The notes beneath the pieces are model-generated. The model saw nothing but the letters and a program-made list of their open reading frames with translations. It did no database searches and was not told the origin of the DNA. From Lachnospiraceae bacterium (GTDB taxonomy: Bacteria; Bacillota; Clostridia; Lachnospirales; Lachnospiraceae), in NCBI GenBank assembly GCA_017408735.1, contig JAFQUB010000018.1, forward strand, positions 1 to 48,133: DNA of 48,133 bases. The letters are read 5' to 3'. Positions 40,973 to 48,133 of this stretch are shown here, in pieces; position 1 is the stretch's first letter, and each line of letters starts with the position of its first letter. A program made the translations under genes and the position numbers.

Positions 40973-42838
40973 ATGCTCTTAGATAAAATTAATCAACCAA
41001 ATGATATTAAAAAACTGGAAAAAGAAGAATTAAAGGATTTAGCACAGGAAATCCGAGAATTTTTAATTGATAAAATCAGTACCACCGGAGGCCACTTAGC
41101 TTCCAATCTTGGTGTGGTGGAGCTTACCATGGCAATGCATCTGGTGATGAATTTGCCGGAGGATAAAATTGTGTGGGATGTGGGACATCAGGCCTATACT
41201 CACAAAATTTTAACAGGAAGACGAGAAGGGTTTGATGTGCTTAGAAAATATGGTGGAATGAGTGGTTTTCCCAAAAGAAAGGAAAGCAATTGTGACTGTT
41301 TTGATACGGGGCACAGCTCTACATCTATTTCGGCAGCGTTAGGATATGTGCAGGCGAGAGAAATTCAAGGAGAGAATTATACGGTAGCAGCGGTTATCGG
41401 CGATGGAGCTTTAACCGGTGGTATGGCATACGAAGCGTTAAATAATGCTTCCAGATTAAAAGAAAACTTTATTATTATTTTAAATGATAATAACATGTCC
41501 ATATCAGAAAATGTAGGAGGAGTTTCCTCTTATCTTGGAAATTTAAGAACAGCAGAATCTTATAATGGAATCAAAGAAAGTGTTGCCAATACCATAGGAA
41601 AAAACCCTGTATATGGGGATAAGGTAATGAAAAATCTTATCAAGCTAAAAAGTGGCATCAAACAGCTCTTTATTCCGGGGATGTTCTTTGAAGATATGGG
41701 AATTAAATATTTAGGACCTGTAGAAGGTCATAATCTGGAAAAGTTGGTAAAAGCTTTAAAAGAAGCCAAAAAAGTAAAAGGTCCGGTGCTTGTTCATGTG
41801 ATGACTCATAAGGGACACGGATACGTACCGGCAGAACGTCATCCATCCAGATTCCATGGAACAGAGCCTTTTGATATTGAAACCGGTCTTCCGTTAGCGA
41901 GAAAAAAGAAACCAAGCTATACCAATGTGTTTTCTACAGTTATGTTTAAATTAGGAGCAAGAAATGAGAAAGTTGTAGCAATCACAGCGGCAATGCCGGA
42001 TGGAACAGGATTAAAGCGTTTTAGAAATGTATACAAAGAGCGTTTCTTTGATGTAGGAATTGCGGAAGAACATGCAGTTACCTTTGCAGCCGGGCTGGCA
42101 GCGGGGGGGATGATTCCAATTGTGGCAATTTATTCATCCTTCCTGCAGAGAGCCTACGACCAGATTATTCATGATGTGTGTATCCAGAATTTACCGGTGG
42201 TTTTTGCCATTGACAGAGCAGGACTTGTAGGAAGCGACGGAGAAACCCATCAGGGAATTTTTGATATTTCCTTCCTTTCAGGCATTCCAAACATGCATAT
42301 TATGGCACCGAAAAATAAGTGGGAACTTTCCGACATGATGAAATTTGCAGTGGAATTTCCGGCACCCATTGCCATTCGCTATCCGAGAGGTGAAGCGTAT
42401 GATGAATTTAAGGAATACAGAACTCCGGTTGTACTGGGAAAAAGTGAAACTTTGTATGATGAAGATGAAATTGCATTGTTTGCCTTTGGAAGCATGGTGA
42501 AAACAGCAAAGGAAGCCAGAGATGAATTGAAGAAAATCGGATATAATTGTACTTTAATCAACGCAAGATTTGCAAAGCCTTTTGACGAAGAAAAAATCAA
42601 AGAGCTGGCAGAAGAGCATAAATTGATTGTAACCTTGGAAGAAGGTGTTCGTCTGGGCGGTCTTGGAGAACGTGTAGCAAATTACGTATCAGAGAAAAAT
42701 TTGGATGTTAAGGTGGAAATTATCGCTATTCCGGACGAATATGTAGAACACGGAAATGTGGATATATTGAAAAAAGAAGTGGGCGTAGATACGGAATCTG
42801 TGGTAAAACGTATTGTTTCCGCATACGTTGGTTTATAA
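40973..42838 (+). CDS. dxs: 1-deoxy-D-xylulose-5-phosphate synthase
   Basis: Dxs makes DXP from pyruvate and glyceraldehyde 3-phosphate, the entry step of the MEP isoprenoid pathway, with thiamine diphosphate. The 621-residue protein has TGGHLASNLGVVELT, VWDVGHQAYTHKILTGR, the cofactor motif GDGALTGGMAYEALNNA with NDNNMSIS, FDVGIAEEHAVTFAAG (catalytic Glu) and IRYPRG. The reading is full length. Placement after ispA joins two isoprenoid steps in one operon. Confidence 0.97.
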   Translation: MLLDKINQPNDIKKLEKEELKDLAQEIREFLIDKISTTGGHLASNLGVVELTMAMHLVMNLPEDKIVWDVGHQAYTHKILTGRREGFDVLRKYGGMSGFPKRKESNCDCFDTGHSSTSISAALGYVQAREIQGENYTVAAVIGDGALTGGMAYEALNNASRLKENFIIILNDNNMSISENVGGVSSYLGNLRTAESYNGIKESVANTIGKNPVYGDKVMKNLIKLKSGIKQLFIPGMFFEDMGIKYLGPVEGHNLEKLVKALKEAKKVKGPVLVHVMTHKGHGYVPAERHPSRFHGTEPFDIETGLPLARKKKPSYTNVFSTVMFKLGARNEKVVAITAAMPDGTGLKRFRNVYKERFFDVGIAEEHAVTFAAGLAAGGMIPIVAIYSSFLQRAYDQIIHDVCIQNLPVVFAIDRAGLVGSDGETHQGIFDISFLSGIPNMHIMAPKNKWELSDMMKFAVEFPAPIAIRYPRGEAYDEFKEYRTPVVLGKSETLYDEDEIALFAFGSMVKTAKEARDELKKIGYNCTLINARFAKPFDEEKIKELAEEHKLIVTLEEGVRLGGLGERVANYVSEKNLDVKVEIIAIPDEYVEHGNVDILKKEVGVDTESVVKRIVSAYVGL

Positions 42839-42853
42839 ATTCGGGAGAATAAG

Positions 42854-43660
42854 ATGAAAGAAAGATTAGATGTTTTATTGGTGAAAAGAAATCTTGCAGA
42901 GTCCAGAGAAAAGGCAAAAGCAATTATTATGTCAGGAAATGTTTTTGTCAATGGTCAGAGAGAGGACAAGGCAGGAACTACCTTTGACACTGAGAAAAAT
43001 GCAGTGTCAATCGAAATTAAGGGAAGTACTCTTCCTTACGTTAGCCGTGGCGGACTGAAGTTAGAAAAGGCTATGAATCAGTTTGATGTGAATGTACAGG
43101 ACAAGGTGTGTATGGATATCGGTGCATCCACCGGTGGATTTACCGACTGTATGCTACAAAATGGTGCGAAAAAAGTCTTTGCGGTGGACGTGGGACATGG
43201 ACAGTTGGCATGGAAACTGCGTCAGGACGAACGTGTTATCTGTATGGAAAAGACAAATATTAAATACGTAACCCTAGAGGATATTGGAGAACCGTTGGAT
43301 TTTGCTTCTGTGGATGTTTCCTTTATTTCCTTGACAAAAGTACTGCTTCCGGCATACCATATGCTCAAAGACGGCGGTGAAATGGTATGCCTGATTAAGC
43401 CCCAGTTTGAAGCTGGAAGAGAAAAAGTAGGGAAAAAGGGAGTAGTCCGTGATAAAGCTGTGCATAGAGAAGTCATCGAAATGGTGATTCAGTTTGTATT
43501 GGCAAATGGATTTCAGGTATTGAATTTAGACTATTCACCGGTAAAAGGACCAGAGGGAAACATTGAATATCTGCTTCATATTAGAAAGGCAGAGCCATTG
43601 GAATATTCCATGGAAAATGTGAAAAATATTGTGGATTCTGCCCATGCGGAATTAGATTAA
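42854..43660 (+). CDS. tlyA: TlyA family rRNA 2'-O-methyltransferase
   Basis: The 268-residue protein has an N-terminal S4 RNA-binding domain (ERLDVLLVKRNLAESREKAK) and an FtsJ-like methyltransferase domain with VCMDIGASTGGFTDCML (SAM site), VFAVDVGHGQLAWKLR and LIKPQFEAGREKVGKKG. TlyA methylates 16S and/or 23S rRNA and can affect capreomycin sensitivity. The old name hemolysin A is misleading. It lies in the conserved dxs-tlyA-nadK-argR-recN order. Confidence 0.95.
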   Translation: MKERLDVLLVKRNLAESREKAKAIIMSGNVFVNGQREDKAGTTFDTEKNAVSIEIKGSTLPYVSRGGLKLEKAMNQFDVNVQDKVCMDIGASTGGFTDCMLQNGAKKVFAVDVGHGQLAWKLRQDERVICMEKTNIKYVTLEDIGEPLDFASVDVSFISLTKVLLPAYHMLKDGGEMVCLIKPQFEAGREKVGKKGVVRDKAVHREVIEMVIQFVLANGFQVLNLDYSPVKGPEGNIEYLLHIRKAEPLEYSMENVKNIVDSAHAELD

Positions 43661-43683
43661 CGGGGTATGAATGGAGAAATCAG

Positions 43684-44517
43684 ATGGATAAATTCTATAT
43701 TTTGGCAAATGCACAAAAAGATGAAAATTTAGAGATAACGGAAGAAATTGAAAACTACCTTAGGAGTCAGGGAAAACAGGTGAAAATAGATACTTCAGAA
43801 GTAATATGTGCTAAAAATATACCCAAGGACACCCAGTGTATTCTTGTATTGGGCGGCGACGGTACTTTGATTCGTGCGGCAAGAGAAGTATTACATACCA
43901 AAATTCCATTGTTGGGGGTAAATTTAGGAACCCTTGGATATCTAACGGAAGTGGAGAAAACCCAGATAATACCGGCACTGGATAAACTGATTCAGAATGA
44001 TTATATAATAGAGGAGCGTATGATGTTAAAGGGAACAACTCCGCCTCATGCCGAGGATGCCTTGGAAAGTCTGGCATTTAATGACGTAGTTATTACCCGT
44101 TCTGGAAAGCTTCGAATTGTGGAATATAAAATCTATGTGAATGGAGAGTATCTTCATTCCTATAAAGCCGATGGAATTATTGTGGCAACCCCTACCGGTT
44201 CTACAGGTTATAATCTTTCGGCAGGAGGGCCTATTGTGAAGCCTTCCGCATCCTCTATATTGATTACTCCGATTTGTCCTCATACATTGAATACAAGAAG
44301 TATTGTGTTATCCGGGGAAGACCATGTTATGGTAGAAATTGGTCCCGGGAGAAAATGTGAAAATGAGCAGGTTGATGTGGTTTTTGATGCAGACACAGCA
44401 TTTTCCCTAAACTCTGGCCAGGCAGTTCATATCTGTAAAGCAGAAACTTCTGTTCGTATGATTAAATTGAGTAATATAAGTTTTTTAGAAGCACTTCGAA
44501 GAAAATTAGGAGAATAG
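43684..44517 (+). CDS. nadK: NAD kinase
   Basis: NadK phosphorylates NAD to NADP. The 277-residue protein has GGDGTLIRAAR with the catalytic Asp, GVNLGTLGYLTE, FNDVVITR, SYKADGIIVATPTGSTGYNLSAGGP in two conserved blocks and a C-terminal beta domain. argR starts one base after its stop, with the argR binding site inside the end of nadK. Confidence 0.96.
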   Translation: MDKFYILANAQKDENLEITEEIENYLRSQGKQVKIDTSEVICAKNIPKDTQCILVLGGDGTLIRAAREVLHTKIPLLGVNLGTLGYLTEVEKTQIIPALDKLIQNDYIIEERMMLKGTTPPHAEDALESLAFNDVVITRSGKLRIVEYKIYVNGEYLHSYKADGIIVATPTGSTGYNLSAGGPIVKPSASSILITPICPHTLNTRSIVLSGEDHVMVEIGPGRKCENEQVDVVFDADTAFSLNSGQAVHICKAETSVRMIKLSNISFLEALRRKLGE

Positions 44518-44518
44518 A

Positions 44519-44968
44519 ATGAAAAGCGACAGACATGCTAAAATTGTAGAATTGATAGGAAGATATGATATAGAAACCCAGGAGGAGTTGGCAGAAAAAC
44601 TCAATCACTCCGGATATAATGTGACGCAGGCAACTGTTTCCAGGGATATCAGAGAGTTAAAGCTTGCCAAAGTACAGGCAGGTGATAAAAAACAAAAATA
44701 CGCCCTGTTACAAAGTGATGATGGAATAGGCGATAAGTACATCCGTGTTTTAAAAGATGGATTTGTATCCATGGATGTGGCACAAAATATTTTAGTGATA
44801 AAAACCGTGGCAGGAATGGCGATGGCGGTTGCAGCCTCCTTAGATGCCTTAAAATGGCATGAAGTGGTGGGGTGTATTGCCGGAGATGACACGATTATGT
44901 GTGCTATCCGGAGCACAGAAGAAGCAAAGTTCGTTATGGAAAAAATACGAAAAATTGTGATGAAATAA
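44519..44968 (+). CDS. argR: Arginine repressor ArgR
   Basis: The 149-residue protein has a winged-helix DNA-binding domain (RHAKIVELIGRYDIETQEEL, YNVTQATVSRDIRELKL) and a C-terminal hexamerization and arginine-binding domain with GMAMAVAASLDAL and GDDTIMCAIRS. It should control arginine metabolism genes elsewhere. Its place between nadK and recN is conserved in Firmicutes. Confidence 0.96.
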   Translation: MKSDRHAKIVELIGRYDIETQEELAEKLNHSGYNVTQATVSRDIRELKLAKVQAGDKKQKYALLQSDDGIGDKYIRVLKDGFVSMDVAQNILVIKTVAGMAMAVAASLDALKWHEVVGCIAGDDTIMCAIRSTEEAKFVMEKIRKIVMK

Positions 44969-45014
44969 CCTGTAGTGCAATGAATCTGAGAGAAATATTG
45001 CAAGGGAGGTCTAT

Positions 45015-46703
45015 ATGTTATTAAATCTAAATGTAAAAAATCTGGCACTGATTGATGGGGCTGAAGTGGCTTTTGCAGATGGATTAAATATTCTAACCGG
45101 TGAAACCGGTGCGGGAAAATCCATGTTGCTTGGCTCATTACAGCTTGCTTTTGGTGGAAAACTGGAAAAGTCTGCTCTAAAAGATGAAACAAAAGAAGTT
45201 TTTGTAGAAGCAGTATTTCAGATTGAAAATGCAAAACAAAATGATTATTTGCAGGAAATAGGCGTTTTTCCGGAAGAAGGACAGGTGATTTTATCCAGAA
45301 AGTTCGCCAATGGAAGATGGATTAATAAAATCAATGGTGAAAGTGTAACTGTAAAGTTGCTGCAACAGGTTTCTGAGGTGTTAATCGATATCTACGGACA
45401 ACACCAGCAACAGATTCTTTTAAATAAGCATAAGCATTTAGTACTGCTGGATGAATATGCAGAGAAAGAATTGAAAGAAGAAAAAGAGAAACTGGCTGCA
45501 AGCTTTAAAGAATATACCAGTTTGAAAAAAGAGCTGGAAGAATCCTGTGTCAATGAAGAACAGCGCATGCGGGAAATTTCATTTATGGAATTTGAAGTAA
45601 AGGAAATTGAAGAAGCAGCCCTTCGCATTGGTGAGGACGAGGAGTTAGAGAGCGCTTACCGCAAAATGAATAATGCAAAAAAAATTGCAGAAACTATAGA
45701 TAAAGTGCATCAAATCAGCGGTTACAATGGAGAACAGGGCGCCGGAGAGCAGATTGGCTATGCATTGCGTCTGCTGGATGGCATTGCAGGAATAGATGGA
45801 GAATTAGAAGAAAAGAGAAACCAATTGGCAGATATTGATGGATTGCTCAATGATTTTAACAGGGATATTGCCCAGTATATGGAAAGTCTGGAATTTCGTC
45901 AGGAAGAATTTGTACAGACGGAAGAGCGTTTGGATTTGTTAAATAAATTAAAGGCAAAATATGGAAAAACCATAGAGGCAGTATTAAATTACCAACAGGA
46001 AAAACAAAAAGAGCTGGAACGTCTGGCAGATTATGAAAACTACCGAGAACAATTAAAGAAAAAACTCACTGAGGAAACAGAAAAATTAAAACAAATTTCA
46101 AACAGTGTAAGTAAAATTCGAAAGAAAAAAGCGGAAGAACTGTGTGAAAAGGTGAAGGAGCATTTAGTGGATTTGAATTTCCTGAATACAGATTTCACCA
46201 TGGAGTTTAAAGAAAGTTCTCAGTTTTCCCAGAATGGAATTGATGAAGTACAGTTTATGATTGCTACCAATTTAAATGAGCCTTTAAGACCGTTGCAGAC
46301 CACAGCTTCCGGCGGTGAATTATCCAGAATTATGCTTGCTATTAAGACGGTTTTGGCAGATAACGATGACATAGATACGTTGATTTTTGACGAAATCGAT
46401 ACGGGAATTAGTGGCAGAACAGCCCAGAAGGTATCAGAAAAAATGGCATTGATTTCAAAAAATCATCAGCTCATTTGCATTACACATTTGCCACAGATTG
46501 CTGCCATGGCGGATAAGCATTTTATCATTGAAAAGTCGGTGGAAAATAATAAAACCCATACGAACGTAAGGGAATTAAATAAAGAAGAAGAAATCACAGA
46601 GCTGGCACGTATGTTAGGTGGAGTTACCATTACAGAAACCACCATGGAAAGTGCCAGAGAAATGAAAGAATTGGCAAATAGTACAAAATATAACGGGTGT
46701 TAA
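45015..46703 (+). CDS. recN: DNA repair protein RecN
   Basis: RecN is an SMC-like ATPase acting at double-strand breaks. The 562-residue protein has NILTGETGAGKSMLLGSL (Walker A), GQHQQQILL, two long coiled coils (about 150-220 and 285-365), ASGGELSRIMLAIK (signature) and LIFDEIDTGISGRTAQKV (Walker B). A strong terminator follows. Confidence 0.97.
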   Translation: MLLNLNVKNLALIDGAEVAFADGLNILTGETGAGKSMLLGSLQLAFGGKLEKSALKDETKEVFVEAVFQIENAKQNDYLQEIGVFPEEGQVILSRKFANGRWINKINGESVTVKLLQQVSEVLIDIYGQHQQQILLNKHKHLVLLDEYAEKELKEEKEKLAASFKEYTSLKKELEESCVNEEQRMREISFMEFEVKEIEEAALRIGEDEELESAYRKMNNAKKIAETIDKVHQISGYNGEQGAGEQIGYALRLLDGIAGIDGELEEKRNQLADIDGLLNDFNRDIAQYMESLEFRQEEFVQTEERLDLLNKLKAKYGKTIEAVLNYQQEKQKELERLADYENYREQLKKKLTEETEKLKQISNSVSKIRKKKAEELCEKVKEHLVDLNFLNTDFTMEFKESSQFSQNGIDEVQFMIATNLNEPLRPLQTTASGGELSRIMLAIKTVLADNDDIDTLIFDEIDTGISGRTAQKVSEKMALISKNHQLICITHLPQIAAMADKHFIIEKSVENNKTHTNVRELNKEEEITELARMLGGVTITETTMESAREMKELANSTKYNGC

Positions 46704-46724
46704 AAAAAGAAGAATTCATATACT

Positions 46725-46761
46725 AAGAAAGGTATATCATAGGATATATCTTTCTTTTTTA
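46725..46761 (+). terminator. Terminator of the recN operon
   Basis: agaaaggtatatc and gatatatctttct pair with one G-T pair around atag, and ttttt follows. It isolates spoIVB from the housekeeping operon, so spoIVB needs its own promoter in 46762-46841. Confidence 0.88.
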
Positions 46762-46841
46762 TTACCATACATTCGTAAGAAGCTGCCGGTGGCAGGTTCT
46801 GTTGGTGGGAAGTTGCTGGCTTTTGAATAGGAGGTGTTTTT

Positions 46842-48062
46842 TTGGAAGAGTATCGTAGATTTTTGTGGAAGCTGTTGTTTGGAGGAATTGCATTTACATT
46901 TATTTATAGTTATGTTTGTATCCGCAATACAATTCCGGATGAAATTAATCTGGTGGCAGGCTCGGAGCAGGAACTGGATTTGAATATTCCTTTTCATGTA
47001 GATGGAGAAATTCGGATTCCGGTAGTAGAGGCATCCGGGGGGAGAGAAGAAGCATTGCGGGAAAAGGTACACTTTAATTTGGGAAATTCCTGTAAAGTGA
47101 TTACCGGAGAATCCGGAAATTATCAGATGCGTTGTAGTTTGTTGGGGATTTTTCATCTGAAAGATGTGGATATCAATGTAATTCAACAGAAAAAACTGAT
47201 TCCGGTGGGACAGCCTATTGGGATTTACATGAAAACAGAAGGTGTTATGGTAATTGGAACCGGGGAAGTGAAAGGAATGGACGGAATGAGTTACGAGCCT
47301 GCATACAATCTGGTTCGCTCCGGGGATTACATTGAGCAAGTAAATGGCGAAACCGTTTACAATAAAAGAGAACTGGTGGAAAAAGTGAATGATGCAGGAG
47401 AAGAAGCAATTTTAACTCTACGCAGAAACGGAGAACATATTAAAGTAAAAGTAAAATGCATCAAAACATCCGGTGATGAGCAGAAAATGGGTGTTTGGGT
47501 ACGTGACAATACCCAGGGAATTGGTACTGTCACTTATGTGGATGAAAACGGAAGATTTGGTGCCTTAGGGCATGGCATTAATGATGTAGATACCGGAAAG
47601 CTGATGGAGCTGGAAGAAGGAAGTTTGTATACCACGGAAATTATGTCCGTAATGAAAGGCAGTGCAGGAAATCCGGGGGCTTTGGAGGGTGTTATCTATT
47701 ACGACAGCGAATCAGAACGGGGAACTATCACAGAAAATACAGAATGTGGTATTTTTGGACAGGCAAACGAAGCCTTTCTACAGGAAACACAGGGAGAAGC
47801 TTTACCAATCTGTCTGAAACAGGAAATACAGAAAGGGAAAGCATATATCCGATGTACGGTAGATGGGATTACCGATAATTTTGAAGTGGAAATAATGGAG
47901 GTTCGCTTAAATGAAGCGGAAATCAACAAAGGAATTGTATTGCGTGTGACGGATGAAAGGTTGTTAGCAATAACCGGAGGAATTGTACAAGGAATGTTCA
48001 CGAGTTATAATGGGAGCAACAACAGGAAAGCTAGAAAAATAAAGGGTTTCTTGATGTTCTAG
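46842..48062 (+). CDS. spoIVB: SpoIVB serine peptidase, interrupted at the catalytic serine codon
   Basis: SpoIVB is made in the forespore and cleaves SpoIVFA to start sigma-K activation in the mother cell. Visible parts are a membrane segment (about 7-25), a PDZ domain (about 125-205, YNLVRSGDYIEQVNGETVYN) and a peptidase domain with His244 (GALGHGINDVDTG) and Asp371 (RVTDERLL). The family continues GGIVQGMSGSP with the catalytic serine 15 residues after this Asp. Here GGIVQGM (379-385) is present, residue 386 is Phe, and 21 unrelated residues lead to a stop. The normal last 45 or so residues are gone. Start is TTG 46842 with aggaggt at 46829-46835. As read, the product cannot be an active peptidase. 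Confidence 0.92.
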   Translation: MEEYRRFLWKLLFGGIAFTFIYSYVCIRNTIPDEINLVAGSEQELDLNIPFHVDGEIRIPVVEASGGREEALREKVHFNLGNSCKVITGESGNYQMRCSLLGIFHLKDVDINVIQQKKLIPVGQPIGIYMKTEGVMVIGTGEVKGMDGMSYEPAYNLVRSGDYIEQVNGETVYNKRELVEKVNDAGEEAILTLRRNGEHIKVKVKCIKTSGDEQKMGVWVRDNTQGIGTVTYVDENGRFGALGHGINDVDTGKLMELEEGSLYTTEIMSVMKGSAGNPGALEGVIYYDSESERGTITENTECGIFGQANEAFLQETQGEALPICLKQEIQKGKAYIRCTVDGITDNFEVEIMEVRLNEAEINKGIVLRVTDERLLAITGGIVQGMFTSYNGSNNRKARKIKGFLMF

Positions 48063-48133
48063 TCCTATTTCATTGACCACGAAATAGTGTACTCTTGCGC
48101 AAGATACAACAGAATACTTACTAACCAATGTAT
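47997..48133. other. Foreign sequence replacing the end of spoIVB; probable edge of an inserted element
   Basis: From 47997 no frame encodes the expected SGSPI...GAVTHV continuation. The stretch contains ctagaa (48031-48036) with ttctag (48057-48062), and a 12-base palindrome tcttgcgcaaga (48093-48104). A minus-strand frame stays open from the window edge to about 47964 but matches nothing I recognize. The expected next gene, spo0A, is not reached. Confidence 0.6.

Noticed and set aside
44605..45234. A 209-codon open frame on the minus strand over argR and recN
   Set aside because: Both overlapped genes are certain, and the antisense product looks like a reading shadow rich in His, Leu and Pro.
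46737..47339. A 200-codon open frame on the minus strand over the start of spoIVB
   Set aside because: The plus-strand gene has PDZ and peptidase motifs, while the antisense frame has none.
47997..48062. A simple frameshift or read error in spoIVB
   Set aside because: None of the three forward frames after 47997 encodes the expected SGSPI...GAVTHV continuation, so one or two base changes cannot restore the gene.
47994..48133. Group II intron inserted in spoIVB
   Set aside because: The sequence after the break does not begin with the GTGYG-type 5' end of such introns.

Overview
This 48 kb window is a low-GC, spore-forming Clostridia chromosome, most likely Lachnospiraceae. The evidence is a division and cell-wall cluster fused to spoIIGA-sigE-sigG, a complete spoIIIAA-AH operon, the clostridial gene order xseA-xseB-ispA-dxs-tlyA-nadK-argR-recN-spoIVB, strong AGGAGG-type ribosome binding sites, TTG and GTG starts, and many T-tailed hairpins. 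I cannot name the genus from sequence alone.

Layout. (1) 1 to about 1,960 is the end of a Tn916-type integrative element: a degenerate serine-recombinase-like gene, an excisionase and a tyrosine integrase, then four copies of attggtacgt that look like integrase arm sites. It abuts ychF. (2) 1,990-4,230 holds ychF, lgt and a Spo0E-like gene. (3) 4,324-16,183 is the dcw cluster: mraZ with its five-repeat operator, rsmH, ftsL, two class B penicillin-binding proteins, mraY, ftsW, murA, ftsQ and ftsZ. No murC/D/E/F/G or ftsA is present. (4) 16,216-20,775 is the sporulation sigma block: spoIIGA, sigE, a beta-CASP metallo-hydrolase, sigG and a ylmC/ymxH-type gene. (5) 20,812-27,946 is an alpha-glucan uptake locus: a divergent LacI regulator, a binding lipoprotein, two permeases and a lipoprotein alpha-amylase; no ATPase is encoded here. 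(6) 27,969-33,203 is spoIIIAA-AH behind a sigma-E-like promoter. (7) 33,239-37,654 has tRNA-Gly(GCC), an AIM24-family gene, a 608-bp gene-free stretch with two large dyad structures, prfC and a transglutaminase-like protein. (8) 37,660-48,062 is Asp23/Gls24, nusB, xseAB, ispA, dxs, tlyA, nadK, argR, recN and spoIVB.

How it works together. Much of the window is one developmental circuit. SpoIIGA processes pro-sigma-E, sigma-E should drive spoIIIA in the mother cell, the SpoIIIA channel supports sigma-G activity in the forespore, and SpoIVB normally signals from forespore to mother cell. The division genes precede the sporulation sigma genes, joining septation to sporulation.

Most notable. spoIVB follows its family up to GGIVQGM and then diverges at the codon where the catalytic serine belongs. 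The last 137 bases of the window resemble no part of SpoIVB, which suggests an insertion whose body lies to the right. Other leads are a perfect 14-bp inverted repeat that pairs the sigG start codon, a 189-bp element with perfect 36-bp inverted arms at 34,284-34,472, a spoIIGA promoter with an abnormally long spacer like Spo0A-dependent promoters, and a SpoVD-like protein with KTAT in place of KTGT.
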